A DNA stretch of 64,000 nt from Leptospira bourretii. Lineage in GTDB: Bacteria; Spirochaetota; Leptospiria; Leptospirales; Leptospiraceae. Shown here in pieces: positions 1-9,372 of this stretch. The notes beneath the pieces are model-generated. The model worked only from the letters and a program-made list of their open reading frames with translations, did no database searches and was not told where the DNA came from. The translations under genes and the position numbers were made by a program. The DNA lies in contig NZ_RQFW01000005.1 in assembly GCF_004770145.1 (NCBI RefSeq), forward strand, positions 620,001 through 684,000. The letters are read 5' to 3'. Numbering within the stretch: the stretch's first letter is position 1; the number at the start of each line of letters is the position of its first letter.

Positions 1-1050
1 CCCTAAATAATAATCCAACCTACCAACACCGGTGATAGCATTTCCCCTATCATGAACAAAAACCAAACGGTTATTCACCAATTCTTTGTTTGATTGAAAA
101 GAAAGAAGGACAGGAAGTCCTAAAGGAATCTTTATATCCATTGCCACAGATCGGTAAGCTACCAATCGAATGCCACCACTACCTTTTGGACCCAGATGAT
201 ATTGGTTCATATCACCATTTAACAATGATTCTTTGTGAAAGAATATATATCTAGGATTCTTTAAAATTGCTTCAGTTACTTCCTTAGGTTTAGATTGGAT
301 ACAATTTGATAAATGATATGGTTTAAGACTTGGACAAATACCATGTAGATGAACAGAAGGACTAATATAATCTTTCCCATTGTCTTCAGCATAATTGATG
401 CGAAATCTCTCATTGGTTTCCATTTCAACAAGGGCAGACCCTTCCAACTGTGCTAAATGTAAGTCTGTCAATCTTAAGAAAACAATTGGTTTCGAATATT
501 TTTCCCAAATTGATTTTTGATTCCATTTATCCCGATGAAAGTGTTTAGGATTCTCTGGAAAACTTGGGTCTGAAATAGGAGGAGTTAATGCAGGATATTG
601 AAATTCTCCTTCTTGTTTGTTTTTTCCACGAATTCGTACTTCATAATATCCAGTAATCGTTGGTAAATCAGTGGAAGGTCTCAACTCAATATATTGAAAA
701 TTTTTTTCGATTTCACTTTTTATCTGATCATCGGGTGTATTGTGAATGATGGACTGAAGATTTGAAAATGACCGAAGGATTTCTTCATTTGTGAATTCTT
801 TCTCCCCAAATCGAAATTTATTATCTTTAGGCAATCGTTTTAAGTGTTGTATCGATTCTCTTAACGCGGATTCCAAATTTGAATCTCGTACAAAATCCAT
901 CTGATTGAATGGTTTTAGAGTTTGAGGGAAATGAAATCCGGAGGACTGGTTTTTGCTATTTTGATTGTGCTGATGGTTGTGAAACTTATTTGACTCTGCA
1001 AATAAATCAACAATCGAAAATGAACCAATCAATAAAGAAACTGAGATCAT
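1..1050 (-). CDS. mltA: MltA-family lytic murein transglycosylase (partial, C-terminus outside window)
   Basis: The gene runs off the left edge; 350 codons from the N-terminus are visible. MltA enzymes cleave the MurNAc-GlcNAc bond of peptidoglycan with 1,6-anhydro product formation, normally from the outer membrane. Readable hallmarks are ITGYYEVRIRG (about residue 135), a long middle domain, then GPKGSGGIRLVAYRSVAMD, IPLGLPV and, near the window edge, HDRGNAITGVGRLDYY, which matches the family's double-psi-barrel segment that holds the catalytic Asp. The N-terminus is short and hydrophobic (SVSLLIGSFSIVDLFAES), suggesting export. The ATG at 1050 has no clear ribosome binding site; an in-frame ATG at 1110 would add 20 polar residues before the hydrophobic stretch and fits a signal peptide less well. 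Confidence 0.85.
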   Translation of the reverse strand, partial: MISVSLLIGSFSIVDLFAESNKFHNHQHNQNSKNQSSGFHFPQTLKPFNQMDFVRDSNLESALRESIQHLKRLPKDNKFRFGEKEFTNEEILRSFSNLQSIIHNTPDDQIKSEIEKNFQYIELRPSTDLPTITGYYEVRIRGKNKQEGEFQYPALTPPISDPSFPENPKHFHRDKWNQKSIWEKYSKPIVFLRLTDLHLAQLEGSALVEMETNERFRINYAEDNGKDYISPSVHLHGICPSLKPYHLSNCIQSKPKEVTEAILKNPRYIFFHKESLLNGDMNQYHLGPKGSGGIRLVAYRSVAMDIKIPLGLPVLLSFQSNKELVNNRLVFVHDRGNAITGVGRLDYYLG

Positions 1051-1557
1051 TTGGTTCGTGAGACAAAAAGGAAAGTGACTTTCTTTTTCCAGCGGATTCC
1101 CATTTCCCATCTTGATCTTGTTTCATCTGGCATTGGAATTCTGAAAACCATTAAAACAGTTGGTTGGGAGCTAGTTGAAAACTGGGAAGGAATTCATAGG
1201 CAAAAAGGTAACCAAGTTTCCAAGGAAAAAGATGCAAAAAAGTAACTCAATTTCCAAAGTTAACAATGCGAAAAAGTAACTCAATTTCCAAAGTGACCCA
1301 TACACAAAAACCACCCGCTTTTTTGGTCCTTCCCTGAAACACACTCAACCGATGACCAACAATAGAAAGTAGAAAAGGAAAGTCACTCACCCGCATCTCA
1401 CATAGTCCTGATCTCGAATCAAATTTTGCCTTATGTCTCATAAGAAAGGCACTGTCCAATCATTTTTCCCAATTCACCTTGACTTCCATGGGGGTACCAA
1501 AAACCTTTCAAAAGACCTCATATTTTTGCGATCATATATAGATTAATTAGGTGTTTC
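1051..1557. other. Non-coding region between mltA and rpmH
   Basis: About 500 bases without a credible gene. The left half is purine-rich and carries motifs such as AAAGTGACT and AAAGTCACT plus the 34-bp tandem repeat listed separately. The right half should contain the rpmH promoter: a TTGACT hexamer lies at 1479-1484, but no good -10 is found 16-18 bp downstream, and a TATATA at 1535-1540 has no convincing -35. I saw no DnaA-box cluster, although rpmH often lies near oriC in other bacteria. Confidence 0.6.
1198..1299. repeat. Three tandem copies of a 34-bp repeat
   Basis: Copies lie at 1198-1231, 1232-1265 and 1266-1299. Copies 2 and 3 share the 29-base stretch beginning ATGC(A/G)AAAAAGTAACTCA with a single mismatch; copy 1 is diverged (AAAAAGGTAACCAAGTTTCC). 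The motif AGTAACTCA-N-TTCC recurs in the intergenic region at 58.7 kb. No function is known to me; it may be a small intergenic repeat family or a protein-binding array. Confidence 0.8.
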
Positions 1558-1719
1558 ATGAAACGTACATTCCAACCGAGTAAAATTAAACGCGTGAGAA
1601 CTCACGGATTCCGAGCCAGAATGGCTACCCCAGGCGGACGAAATGTGATAGCCAACAGAAGAAGAAAAGGCCGTGCTAAATTGACTGTTTCCGACGAAAA
1701 AATCGGGAGAAAGTTCTAA
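1558..1719 (+). CDS. rpmH: 50S ribosomal protein bL34
   Basis: The 53-residue product is a clear bL34: [19 protein letters not shown] at the start, then [19 protein letters not shown]. It is very basic, as expected for a protein buried in 23S rRNA of the large subunit. Length is only slightly above the usual 44-47, from a short tail ending in KIGRKF. It opens the conserved rpmH-rnpA-yidD-yidC-jag-mnmE cluster; rnpA sequence begins only a few bases after the stop codon. Confidence 0.97.
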   Translation: MKRTFQPSKIKRVRTHGFRARMATPGGRNVIANRRRKGRAKLTVSDEKIGRKF

Positions 1720-1790
1720 TTTAGGAGCTTCCTTCGGAGACCCTTCGCGACCAAACCAGGATCCAGGAACTCTTTCGTCAGAATCGTAAA

Positions 1791-2051
1791 ATGGGCAGGC
1801 CACCGATGCGATGGCTTGTTCGAAAAAACGGCCTTCCGTTTGCCAGTTTTTTATTTTGCCCCGATAAAACTCACAAAACAGCCGTTGAACGCAACCGTTC
1901 CAAACGAATTCTCCGAGAACTGGTTAGGAAACATATTTCTTTGTTACCTGTTGGATACGATTGTGCCCTACTCGTTCAGAAAGAATTTGCGAAGTTATCC
2001 AAGGAAGACCGAGAGGTTTTGTTCCTTTCGGTTCTAAAACAATTCCCATGA
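1791..2051 (+). CDS. rnpA: Ribonuclease P protein component
   Basis: RnpA is the protein subunit that helps the RNase P RNA bind and cleave precursor-tRNA leaders. The family signature is present as [20 protein letters not shown] (about residues 28-47 from the ATG at 1791). The reading frame is open upstream to a TAG at 1722-1724, and the upstream codons encode LPSETLRDQTRIQELFRQNRK, which resembles the conserved first helix of RnpA. No ATG, GTG or TTG lies in that stretch, so the usable start is uncertain: either the ATG at 1791, giving a shortened 86-residue protein, or an unusual start between 1728 and 1764, helped by the TAGGAG at 1722-1727. The stop overlaps yidD as ATGA, implying translational coupling. 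Confidence 0.85.
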   Translation: MGRPPMRWLVRKNGLPFASFLFCPDKTHKTAVERNRSKRILRELVRKHISLLPVGYDCALLVQKEFAKLSKEDREVLFLSVLKQFP

Positions 2052-2275
2052 ATCGGCTGTTTTTGGTTCTTATTTTTCTCTACAAAAAACTGCTGTCCCC
2101 TCTATTGCCTCCGGCTTGCCGGTTTACCCCCAGTTGTTCTGAATACGCCAAACAAGCGTTTGAAACTTATCCTTGGTATAAGGCGCTTGTTCTTAGTGTA
2201 GTTAGAATTTCAAAATGTCACCCTTATCACGAAGGTGGGCATGATCCTTTACCGAAATCCTTTAACAAGAGTTAA
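2048..2275 (+). CDS. yidD: Membrane protein insertion efficiency factor YidD
   Basis: A 75-residue protein of the YidD (DUF37) family, a small membrane-associated protein that assists insertion by YidC. The invariant block [18 protein letters not shown] is present, as is [14 protein letters not shown] near the C-terminus. An amphipathic or hydrophobic N-terminus ([19 protein letters not shown]) would anchor it to the membrane. The ATG at 2048 overlaps the rnpA stop by four bases; longer upstream starts in this frame lie inside rnpA and are unlikely. yidC follows after three bases. Confidence 0.95.
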   Translation: MNRLFLVLIFLYKKLLSPLLPPACRFTPSCSEYAKQAFETYPWYKALVLSVVRISKCHPYHEGGHDPLPKSFNKS

Positions 2276-2278
2276 CTT

Positions 2279-4234
2279 ATGCAAAATGATTCCACTAACA
2301 GACAAGGTCGTTTATTCCTCGCTTTATTCCTAAGCTTAGCAGTTTGGATGGGGATTAACTATTTCTTCTTTCCACCACAACCTCCGAAACCAAAAACCGC
2401 GGACGAAGTTTCCAAAAAAATTGATTCTGAAAAAGAGAAACCTAACGGAAATGCAACGGACACAAAATCTGAAATAAAAAACCCAACAACTGAATCTACA
2501 AAGTTAAATCCAGTAAAACCAGAAGACGTAAAAACCTTTTCTTTAAAGACAGATTCTTTTTTAGTTCATTTTTCTAGCTTAGGTGGAAGAATCACAGAAT
2601 ACTACATTAAAGATCATAAAGAGCCAGATGGTTCTGAATTTGCGATTGCAAAAGATCCTAAATTCGAAATTGAATTTGATGGGAAAAAAGAAAAAGCAGT
2701 AGAACTCACTAGAGGACAAGGTTTTGACTTCAACATCATTGAAGACAAAGACACCATTCCTTTTTCTGCATACAACTTAGTAAACTTTAGTTCAAATTAC
2801 AATGCTGAAACAAAAACTGTCATCTTCGAAGCACCTTCGTTAGATGGAAAATATACGATCCAAAAGAAATTTCAGTTTTTCCCATCTGAAAACTATTTCA
2901 AATTTCATTTAACCCTTAAAAACAGATCCTCAGAAACCATCAATATTTCCCCTTCAAAATCTGATGTTTACTTTAGATCTTTTAGTTCCCTTGGACCAGT
3001 ACTTAAGAAAAAAGAAGACTTTAATGATCGTGATAACGCTCACTACTTTCGTTATTACTACTTAGATGGAAGTTTTAAAGACCACGTAGATGGAACCAGC
3101 ACACAAGGTTTTTTTGATAACCTATTTGGTTCCAATGATGGAAAAGACACTCGTTACGAAATCAAAAAAGGTTCGAACGAAAAAGTAGACTTTGTAGGAA
3201 CGGGAAGCCGATATTTTATCGGTGTCATCGACCCATTGGATGATAAACCAGCTGGAGTCCTCCTTGATAACCGCAAAGGGAACGAAACAGGTGTTCTTTT
3301 AGTTTATGACAATTGGAAACTTGGACCAGGTGAAGAAGTAAACTTAGATTATGCAGCTTATGTCGGTGTCAGAGAACTTGACGGAACTGCTTTCCGCGAT
3401 AGCAAACTTGATCCAAAAATCAACAAAGACTCCGTATTTGCAGGCCTCAGTGAATCTCTCGACAAATCCTTTAACCAAGGGATTACAACCCCTCTTCGTA
3501 ATGGAATTGTTTGGATCTTAAAAAAGATCTATCTCGTCATTCCTAACTACGGTTGGGCAATCGTCATTTTTGCTATCCTCTTTAAATTAGCATTCTATCC
3601 ACTGAACAAAAAACAAGCGGAATCGATGAAGAAGATGCAGGAGTTATCTCCACAAATCAAACTCATCAATGAAAAGTATGCGGATGATCCAAAACTCAAA
3701 CAAGAAAAAACTGTAGAGTTATACAAAAAGAACGGAACCAATCCAATGGCGGGTTGCCTTCCGATGCTCATCCAAATTCCTATCTTTATTGCATTGTATA
3801 CTGCGTTTTCCGATACAGTTGATCTTTGGAATTCTCCATTTTTATGGATCAAAGATTTAAGTGAACCTGATACTGTTTATACAACTCCAAAGTTAGCGTT
3901 TATTGGAGCCCTTGCGATCAATATCCTTCCACTCATCATGGTAGCAACGCAAGTAGTTCAATCTAGAATGACAACTGTCTCTACAGATCCAAACCAAAAG
4001 ATGATGATGTACATGATGCCAGTCATCATGTTATATTTCTTCTGGTCAATGCCTGCTGGTGTGACAATGTATTGGACCATGCAAAACATTCTATCCATCG
4101 CACAACAAGTGTATACGAATAAGTTCGGAAAATCAGAAGATAAAAAACCAACAAATAATGGGCCAGAACCAGCAAACAAAGCTTCTGCGGTTGCAAGACC
4201 TGGGTTTAGAAACCAAAACAAAAAGAAAAAATGA
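2279..4234 (+). CDS. yidC: Membrane protein insertase YidC
   Basis: YidC inserts and folds inner-membrane proteins, alone or with Sec. The 651-residue product has the Gram-negative architecture: an N-terminal membrane helix ([20 protein letters not shown]), a lysine/threonine-rich linker, a large periplasmic beta domain (about residues 75-390), then the conserved insertase core with about five helices from about residue 405, including [20 protein letters not shown]. The C-terminus is Lys/Asn-rich and basic, consistent with ribosome contact. It is about 100 residues longer than E. coli YidC, mostly in the linker. It sits three bases after yidD. Confidence 0.96.
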   Translation: MQNDSTNRQGRLFLALFLSLAVWMGINYFFFPPQPPKPKTADEVSKKIDSEKEKPNGNATDTKSEIKNPTTESTKLNPVKPEDVKTFSLKTDSFLVHFSSLGGRITEYYIKDHKEPDGSEFAIAKDPKFEIEFDGKKEKAVELTRGQGFDFNIIEDKDTIPFSAYNLVNFSSNYNAETKTVIFEAPSLDGKYTIQKKFQFFPSENYFKFHLTLKNRSSETINISPSKSDVYFRSFSSLGPVLKKKEDFNDRDNAHYFRYYYLDGSFKDHVDGTSTQGFFDNLFGSNDGKDTRYEIKKGSNEKVDFVGTGSRYFIGVIDPLDDKPAGVLLDNRKGNETGVLLVYDNWKLGPGEEVNLDYAAYVGVRELDGTAFRDSKLDPKINKDSVFAGLSESLDKSFNQGITTPLRNGIVWILKKIYLVIPNYGWAIVIFAILFKLAFYPLNKKQAESMKKMQELSPQIKLINEKYADDPKLKQEKTVELYKKNGTNPMAGCLPMLIQIPIFIALYTAFSDTVDLWNSPFLWIKDLSEPDTVYTTPKLAFIGALAINILPLIMVATQVVQSRMTTVSTDPNQKMMMYMMPVIMLYFFWSMPAGVTMYWTMQNILSIAQQVYTNKFGKSEDKKPTNNGPEPANKASAVARPGFRNQNKKKK

Positions 4235-4262
4235 AATCATTGTTTAACAAGGAAGATCACAG

Positions 4263-4994
4263 ATGAATAATTACATTTTCGAAGCCGAAGGAAAAACGAA
4301 AAGTGAGGCAGAAGAATATTCTCTCGAAACACTTCGTCTCCAACCAGGCGATTTACGATTCGAAGTAGTTGATTCCGGAAAATCCGGATTTTTAGGAATC
4401 ACACAAAAAAAACCAGCCGTTGTACGCGCGTTTGTTGCTAACAACGACATCCCATCCGAAAAAATCATTCATGGAGTGATCATCACCATTTTGAAAAAAA
4501 TGGGAATTCCAGCTGAAGTGGTAGGAATGGGTGATGTAGACGGAAAAATCTATGTCGAACTCACTAGTAAAGAATCTGGACTCATCATCGGTAAAAGAGG
4601 AGGCACTTTAGATTCTCTTCAATTCCTTCTTAACCTAATGGTTGATCCAAAAATTCGTCATAACCGAAAAATCGTTTTGGATATTGAATCTTATCGCGAC
4701 AAACGCGAGTTATCTCTCATTCGATTGGCAAAATCCGTTGCTGCATCTGTAATTAAATCTGGAAGATCCAAACTACTTGATCCAATGAATCCATTCGAAA
4801 GAAGAATTGTGCACATGGCAATCCAAGATGACGAAAGAGTATTCACAAGATCGGAAGGAAACGGAACTTTTAAACGAGTTCGTGTCATCTCTGCAAAAGA
4901 AAAACATAAATACAAAGATTTGGAAGATCCATCTAAAAAAGGCCTTCCTGTAGAAGACTTTGCAGATGGAGTAGATCAAGAAGATCTTGATTGA
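4263..4994 (+). CDS. jag: KhpB/Jag RNA-binding protein
   Basis: Jag (KhpB) is a cytoplasmic RNA-binding protein usually encoded directly after yidC. The 243-residue product shows the three expected domains: Jag_N (residues 1-50, with GKTKSEAEE and SGKSGFLGI), a KH domain (about 75-150, with [19 protein letters not shown]) and an R3H domain (about 155-210, with [12 protein letters not shown] and [11 protein letters not shown]). An AAGGA site precedes the ATG. The C-terminus is acidic and its last codons overlap the mnmE start by eight bases, indicating coupled translation. Confidence 0.95.
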   Translation: MNNYIFEAEGKTKSEAEEYSLETLRLQPGDLRFEVVDSGKSGFLGITQKKPAVVRAFVANNDIPSEKIIHGVIITILKKMGIPAEVVGMGDVDGKIYVELTSKESGLIIGKRGGTLDSLQFLLNLMVDPKIRHNRKIVLDIESYRDKRELSLIRLAKSVAASVIKSGRSKLLDPMNPFERRIVHMAIQDDERVFTRSEGNGTFKRVRVISAKEKHKYKDLEDPSKKGLPVEDFADGVDQEDLD

Positions 4995-6372
4995 TACCAT
5001 TGCGGCATTGTCCACTGCCCAAGGACCCGGAGCGATTGGCATCCTTCGGGTATCGGGCTCTGCCGTATTGCCCATTGCCCTTGCCGTTTTACATAAAAAC
5101 GGATCTCCCCTCACTGAAGAATTCATTTTAAACCAAAAACGCAGTGCTATTTTTTGTGATTTTGTCGACGCACAAAAACCACTAGACCAAATTGTATTTT
5201 TTTATTTTCCATCACCTAACTCATACACTGGTGAAGATTTGGCAGAGTTTCATTTACATGGAAATCCAATTTTACTCAAACGTGCCCTACAAATTCTTTT
5301 TGATAAAGGAGCAAGGCCCGCACAGAAAGGTGAGTTTACAAAACGAGCTTACTTAAATGGAAAAATCAATTTATCGGGAGCGGAAGCCATTGGGCGACTC
5401 ATCGAAGCACGTTCTCGGTATGAACTAGAATTAGCACAAAAAAACGTATTTGGTGAAATCACAAAATTAAGTTCGAAAATCAGAAGTGATCTGATTTCAC
5501 TCAAAGCAGAATGTGAAGCAGAAATTGATTTTTCAACCGAAGACTTAACCTTCGAAAGTTTAGAGGAAAGAAAAAATAGAATGGTTTCTCTAAAAAATCT
5601 TTGTTCTAAATTGATCAAAGATTCTGAACGAGCAGAAACATTAATTTTACAATCCACTGTTGTTTTATTTGGAGAGCCAAACACGGGTAAGTCGAGTCTA
5701 ATGAACTTACTGATTGGAAAAGATCGTTCGATTATTTCGGACATTCCCGGTACCACCAGAGATTATATTGCGGAAGAATTGAGTTTAGATGGAATTCCCA
5801 TTCGACTGGTAGATACTGCAGGAATCCGGGAGACATCCGATAACATTGAACAAATGGGAATTGAAAGAAGCAAACGAGAAGCCGATAGTGCCAACGTAAA
5901 ATTACTTTTGATAGATACCTCAGTACCATTCGACAAAAGTTCGTTTTTAACAAAACATAAAGAAAGACTTCATGGCTCTATCCTTGTTGCCAATAAAATT
6001 GATGAAAAACATAAAGATTGGAACCGAAACCAATTGGATGAATTACAGAATGAGTTTGAATTGGAAATTACTGAAATCTCTTGTAAAACAAAAATTGGAA
6101 TTCCTCATTTATTAGAACTTTTAAAAACAAAAATCACCTCTAAAGATAATTCAGAAGATGTAGTTTTATTAGAAGACAGGCAAAGATATCATATTCAAAA
6201 AATTGAATCTAATTTATCGGAAGCGATTCGATTGATGGAAGAAGAAACACCTGCTGAAATTTATATCCAGGAAATCAATTCCTCACTCAAAGAAATTGGT
6301 GAAGTCAATGGTCATGTGGAAAACGAAGAAATCCTTGGTAGGATTTTTAGTAAATTTTGTGTGGGCAAATAA
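4987..6372 (+). CDS. mnmE: tRNA uridine-5-carboxymethylaminomethyl modification GTPase MnmE
   Basis: MnmE, with MnmG, modifies U34 of certain tRNAs. The 461-residue protein begins at a TTG (4987) that gives the family N-terminus [20 protein letters not shown]; no ATG is placed suitably. The N-terminal tetrahydrofolate-binding domain (1-120) and helical domain enclose a G domain with GEPNTGKSS (about 228), DTAG (about 276) and NKID (about 336). The C-terminal FCVGK carries the catalytic Cys of the [FC]-(I/L/V)-GK motif. mnmG is not adjacent here. Confidence 0.96.
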   Translation: MIDTIAALSTAQGPGAIGILRVSGSAVLPIALAVLHKNGSPLTEEFILNQKRSAIFCDFVDAQKPLDQIVFFYFPSPNSYTGEDLAEFHLHGNPILLKRALQILFDKGARPAQKGEFTKRAYLNGKINLSGAEAIGRLIEARSRYELELAQKNVFGEITKLSSKIRSDLISLKAECEAEIDFSTEDLTFESLEERKNRMVSLKNLCSKLIKDSERAETLILQSTVVLFGEPNTGKSSLMNLLIGKDRSIISDIPGTTRDYIAEELSLDGIPIRLVDTAGIRETSDNIEQMGIERSKREADSANVKLLLIDTSVPFDKSSFLTKHKERLHGSILVANKIDEKHKDWNRNQLDELQNEFELEITEISCKTKIGIPHLLELLKTKITSKDNSEDVVLLEDRQRYHIQKIESNLSEAIRLMEEETPAEIYIQEINSSLKEIGEVNGHVENEEILGRIFSKFCVGK

Positions 6373-6390
6373 TTCACAAAAAATCTAAAA

Positions 6391-6420
6391 TTTACGATTG
6401 TCTATTCGTCGAAATAGTAT
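6391..6420 (+). promoter_or_regulatory. Candidate sigma-70 promoter for the lysine-rich protein gene
   Basis: TTTACG (6391-6396) and TAGTAT (6415-6420) are separated by 18 bp, in the short gap between mnmE and the gene at 6453. Each hexamer has one or two mismatches to the consensus; the call rests on sequence similarity alone. Confidence 0.35.
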
Positions 6421-6452
6421 CTAATTGGTGCACATTCCATACGAGGTAAAAA

Positions 6453-6704
6453 ATGAAAAAATTTCTTGTGATTCTCTCTATTTTCTCTTTCAGTACTTTC
6501 GGCGTTTTTGCTCAAACAGAAGCAGACGAAGAACCTACTATGCAAGCTGACGAAGCTTCCGAAACCGTTAAACCTAAAAAAGAAAAAATGAACAACAAAG
6601 ACGGTGAGAAAAAAGAGAAAAAGAATAATAAAAATGGCGAGAAAAAGGCTAAAAAAGCTAAGAAAGCCAAAAAAGAGAAAAAAGCAAAGAAAGACGCTGA
6701 GTAA
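6453..6704 (+). CDS. Small lysine-rich exported protein
   Basis: An 83-residue protein with a clean signal peptide (MKKFLVILSIFSFSTFGVFA, cleavage before QTE) followed by an acidic stretch and then a Lys/Glu-rich tail built of degenerate units such as GEKKEKKNNKN and KKAKKAKKEKK. No family is recognised. The mature protein is probably disordered and polycationic, so it may bind nucleic acid, phospholipid or peptidoglycan; this is inference. A GAGG ribosome binding site lies before the ATG, a weak promoter (TTTACG 6391, TAGTAT 6415) precedes it, and a strong intrinsic terminator follows the stop, so it looks monocistronic and expressed. Confidence 0.75.
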   Translation: MKKFLVILSIFSFSTFGVFAQTEADEEPTMQADEASETVKPKKEKMNNKDGEKKEKKNNKNGEKKAKKAKKAKKEKKAKKDAE

Positions 6705-6723
6705 TCTTAGCCCTTTTGATTTG

Positions 6724-6751
6724 AAAAACCCCTGGATTCAGGGGTTTTTTT
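6724..6751 (+). terminator. Intrinsic terminator
   Basis: Stem CCCCTG/CAGGGG (6729-6734 with 6739-6744), loop GATT, preceded by five A and followed by seven T. It ends transcription of the lysine-rich protein gene and lies only 17 bp before the ATG of the next gene on the same strand. Confidence 0.9.
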
Positions 6752-6768
6752 ATGCCCCGACAAACCAA

Positions 6769-8412
6769 ATGAAACCTATTAAAAAAACTGCCACCTATAT
6801 ATCGTTAGCTGTATTTTTACTTTGTGTTACTTTCTGTTCTAGTTCCAATGGAAAAGAACTGGAAATTACAAATATAAATCCAAGTCCCATTCGTTTCCAA
6901 TTCAAACTCAAATCGATTCCAAAGGAACTAAAAGGAGAAAGAATTTCTTACACTCTCCAATTTTATTTTTGTCCTGATAGCAAAGCAAAAGATTGTTATA
7001 CTCCGGTTTCCACTAAAACACAAAAAATTGCAAAACCACTTCAATCATCTATAGACCAAATTACTTTCCAAGAAGTGATTCCAAACCAATGGACTCATCT
7101 TTCCATTCGTTTAGAAGGAATCGAAAAAATCCAAGGAAAATATTCACCTGGGCACAATCCTTTTTGGATTCAAAATACAGATTCAATTTTAAAAAAACAG
7201 AACATCACTCATGAGTTTACTTTTGTAAGCCAAGAAAACCTGATCCCCAATCGCAAACAAGAAGAGTTGGCTTCAAAATTTGCACCCATCCTTGTTTTTC
7301 ACAAAGATAAAAAATATTTACCAACTAACATAGAAAAGTATGCAAACTTCTTTCATCCGAAAGAATACACACTTCCGAATAAAGACATTCGTCGCAAATC
7401 TCTCGGCCAAACCACTTGGAACTATGTAGAATTTCCTGACCTACGAGATAGAGAAACACAAACTCATTTGTACTATCATGTTCGTTATGCCAAAACGACT
7501 GTATCGGGAACAACAAAAGAGACTCTCCCTGGATTTCGAGACGATGGCAACTATTGGTATGAAGTGGGGAATGGAGATATGGTCATCTCTTATTGGATTT
7601 GGTATGATTGGAACGAAGGCCCGACTAAGTTCGGGAATATCCACCAAGGCGATTTAGAATCTTATGCCCTACTCGTTTCAAGAGATGGAAAACCAAAACG
7701 GATTTTACTCACAGGACATGATCATATCCTACTTGATACGGATTTTCGAAATATCAATTCTTTAAAAAACCACCCCATTCTTTATGTGGCGAAAGGAAAT
7801 ATGGGTTCAGATGGTGGAAACCCAACATCAGCGTATGGTGGTTATACGGTCAAACTACATGCAGGAAATGCACTTTTTAATTATATTTCTGATCCTTGGG
7901 ATGTGTTCCCAAGTTTCGATCCAGAAAACTCCATTCTCATCATTCCCAAAGATTTATCTGAAAAAGATTTAACGAGTGTTAAAATTGGTTCAGGGATCAA
8001 AGATAAATCGATCCAAACGAAAGAAGATTCGGAATCTGACAACTTACCTGAACCCACTCGTTACATCGATGCTCGGAAGATGATCAAACAAAAAATCGAA
8101 AGATTAGTTGCTTGGGAAGAACCGGGTTGGGTGGATCAAACAGCTGATAAAGATCCTGACGGCCATCATAAAGTAGATCCGAAGTTATCATCCTTTTTCA
8201 AGTTTCGAGGAAGACTCGGTAAACATCCTAGATCTGATTTAAGGATTCGAGAGTTACACCAATACGGCGAATCTCCTGAGAACGCTCCATTCAAAACCAA
8301 TATAGAACAACATTATACTTTTGAAAGTCCCAAATCGGAAAGGTCTTATACGGACAGGGAAGGAAACTATGGGCCAAAATTTTTAGGAGATGATTCCACA
8401 CCACAAAAGTAA
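6769..8412 (+). CDS. Vps62/DUF946-like probable lipoprotein
   Basis: A 547-residue exported protein. The ATG at 6769 is preferred because it gives a signal peptide ending in a cysteine (LAVFLLCVTFCSSS), a possible spirochaete lipobox; longer upstream reading in this frame lies in the previous gene. After a beta-rich N-terminal region, residues from about 170 read LASKFAPILVFHKDKKYLP, then ISYWIWYDWNEGP, HQGDLESYALLVSRDGKP, and HPILYVAKGNMGS. This order (approach to Pro-rich ylP segment, YW.fY.wN, H.GD.E, HP.vY.a) resembles the Vps62/DUF946 family described from fungi and plants. Biochemical function is unknown. The start lies 17 bp after an intrinsic terminator with no good Shine-Dalgarno site. 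Confidence 0.6.
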   Translation: MKPIKKTATYISLAVFLLCVTFCSSSNGKELEITNINPSPIRFQFKLKSIPKELKGERISYTLQFYFCPDSKAKDCYTPVSTKTQKIAKPLQSSIDQITFQEVIPNQWTHLSIRLEGIEKIQGKYSPGHNPFWIQNTDSILKKQNITHEFTFVSQENLIPNRKQEELASKFAPILVFHKDKKYLPTNIEKYANFFHPKEYTLPNKDIRRKSLGQTTWNYVEFPDLRDRETQTHLYYHVRYAKTTVSGTTKETLPGFRDDGNYWYEVGNGDMVISYWIWYDWNEGPTKFGNIHQGDLESYALLVSRDGKPKRILLTGHDHILLDTDFRNINSLKNHPILYVAKGNMGSDGGNPTSAYGGYTVKLHAGNALFNYISDPWDVFPSFDPENSILIIPKDLSEKDLTSVKIGSGIKDKSIQTKEDSESDNLPEPTRYIDARKMIKQKIERLVAWEEPGWVDQTADKDPDGHHKVDPKLSSFFKFRGRLGKHPRSDLRIRELHQYGESPENAPFKTNIEQHYTFESPKSERSYTDREGNYGPKFLGDDSTPQK

Positions 8413-8455
8413 TTCGATCCACTCTATAAAATATAATAAGACAAAAAAACTATAA

Positions 8456-9367
8456 CTAGATTAAATCAACTAACTTTGCTTTGGTTAATTCTTCTGGTTT
8501 GAGAGGTTTTTCTTTCCGAAGAAATTCGATCATTTCCTCTCGGCGTACATACCCGGCTCCGAGGATTGCTTTTTGGATCACAAAATCTTTCCATGTTTTG
8601 AATGAATGACCAAATTTTTCGCGGTCGAGTAATCTTGTGATCGATTCCTCATTTTCTCCCCAAACAAAAGGATTGGCACCAACATGAAGAATGTCGGCCA
8701 AACATTCAACGGCGTCAGCAGAAGCTGATAAAAACAAAGCAGTGTTTCCCAATTCGTCTCTTGCTTCTAATGAAACATTTCCTTCTTCTAAGAGATAAGA
8801 ACATAACTCATGTAAGTTTCTTTCTGCAACCAAATGGAGTGCAGTTTTCCCTTCTCGGTCCTTATGGTGAATCACTTCCGGAAACTTTGAAAGAAGCCTT
8901 GTGACAATCTCCATACGGTCTTCTATAATTGCTTCTAAAAAAATCGATCTCCCTTCTTCATTTCGTAGAGAAACTATCTCTTCGGTTAATGAATCTACAA
9001 GAACTTCCCAAAGTGATTCAGCGGACTCAAGGACTGCCAAATGAAAGATGGTATTTCCATTTTTATCCCTTGTGAGAAGATGGTTTGAGTTTTTCCAAAC
9101 AGAAACGGTATCCACTAAAATTTGTAAAAAGGATTCTTTATTTTGGCTCAACACATCAAAGATAACATTGCCTGGAATGGAATAAGGAGATAAAGGATCG
9201 GCTCCTTTAAGTATGGCATGGCGAAAGAGTTCTGCACTCTCCATCTTTAACATCCAGGAGAGAGCATTGGTTCCATAAGAATCTAATTCATTCGGATCAG
9301 CTCCGGCACTGACCTCTTTATCCCAGTCTTCAATACTTCCTGATTTGGCTACGTCTATCAAACTCAT
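8456..9367 (-). CDS. Ankyrin-repeat protein
   Basis: A 303-residue protein made mainly of ankyrin repeats, recognisable from GADPNELDSYGTNALSWML near the N-terminus, KNGNTIFHLAVLE in the middle, and DREGKTALHLVAERN then DELGNTALFLSASADAVE further on; about six to seven repeats fit before a C-terminal helical tail. No signal peptide is visible, so it is probably cytoplasmic and mediates protein contacts. It starts five bases after the stop of the GMC oxidoreductase gene, so the two are co-transcribed and may act together. Convergent with the Vps62-like gene. Confidence 0.85.
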   Translation of the reverse strand: MSLIDVAKSGSIEDWDKEVSAGADPNELDSYGTNALSWMLKMESAELFRHAILKGADPLSPYSIPGNVIFDVLSQNKESFLQILVDTVSVWKNSNHLLTRDKNGNTIFHLAVLESAESLWEVLVDSLTEEIVSLRNEEGRSIFLEAIIEDRMEIVTRLLSKFPEVIHHKDREGKTALHLVAERNLHELCSYLLEEGNVSLEARDELGNTALFLSASADAVECLADILHVGANPFVWGENEESITRLLDREKFGHSFKTWKDFVIQKAILGAGYVRREEMIEFLRKEKPLKPEELTKAKLVDLI

Positions 9368-9372
9368 TTAGG

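Noticed and set aside
1051..1245. Reading frame on the plus strand in the mltA-rpmH gap
   Set aside because: Low-complexity translation, no ribosome site, and it runs through the 34-bp tandem repeats; better explained as repeat DNA.
1051..1557. Possible replication origin next to rpmH
   Set aside because: No dnaA or dnaN neighbour and no DnaA-box cluster was seen.
1543..1803. Reading frame on the minus strand over rpmH and rnpA
   Set aside because: It is antisense to two well-recognised genes and its translation has no family features.
6604..6768. Longer N-terminus for the Vps62-like protein
   Set aside because: It would run through the lysine-rich gene and an intrinsic terminator, and would bury the signal peptide.
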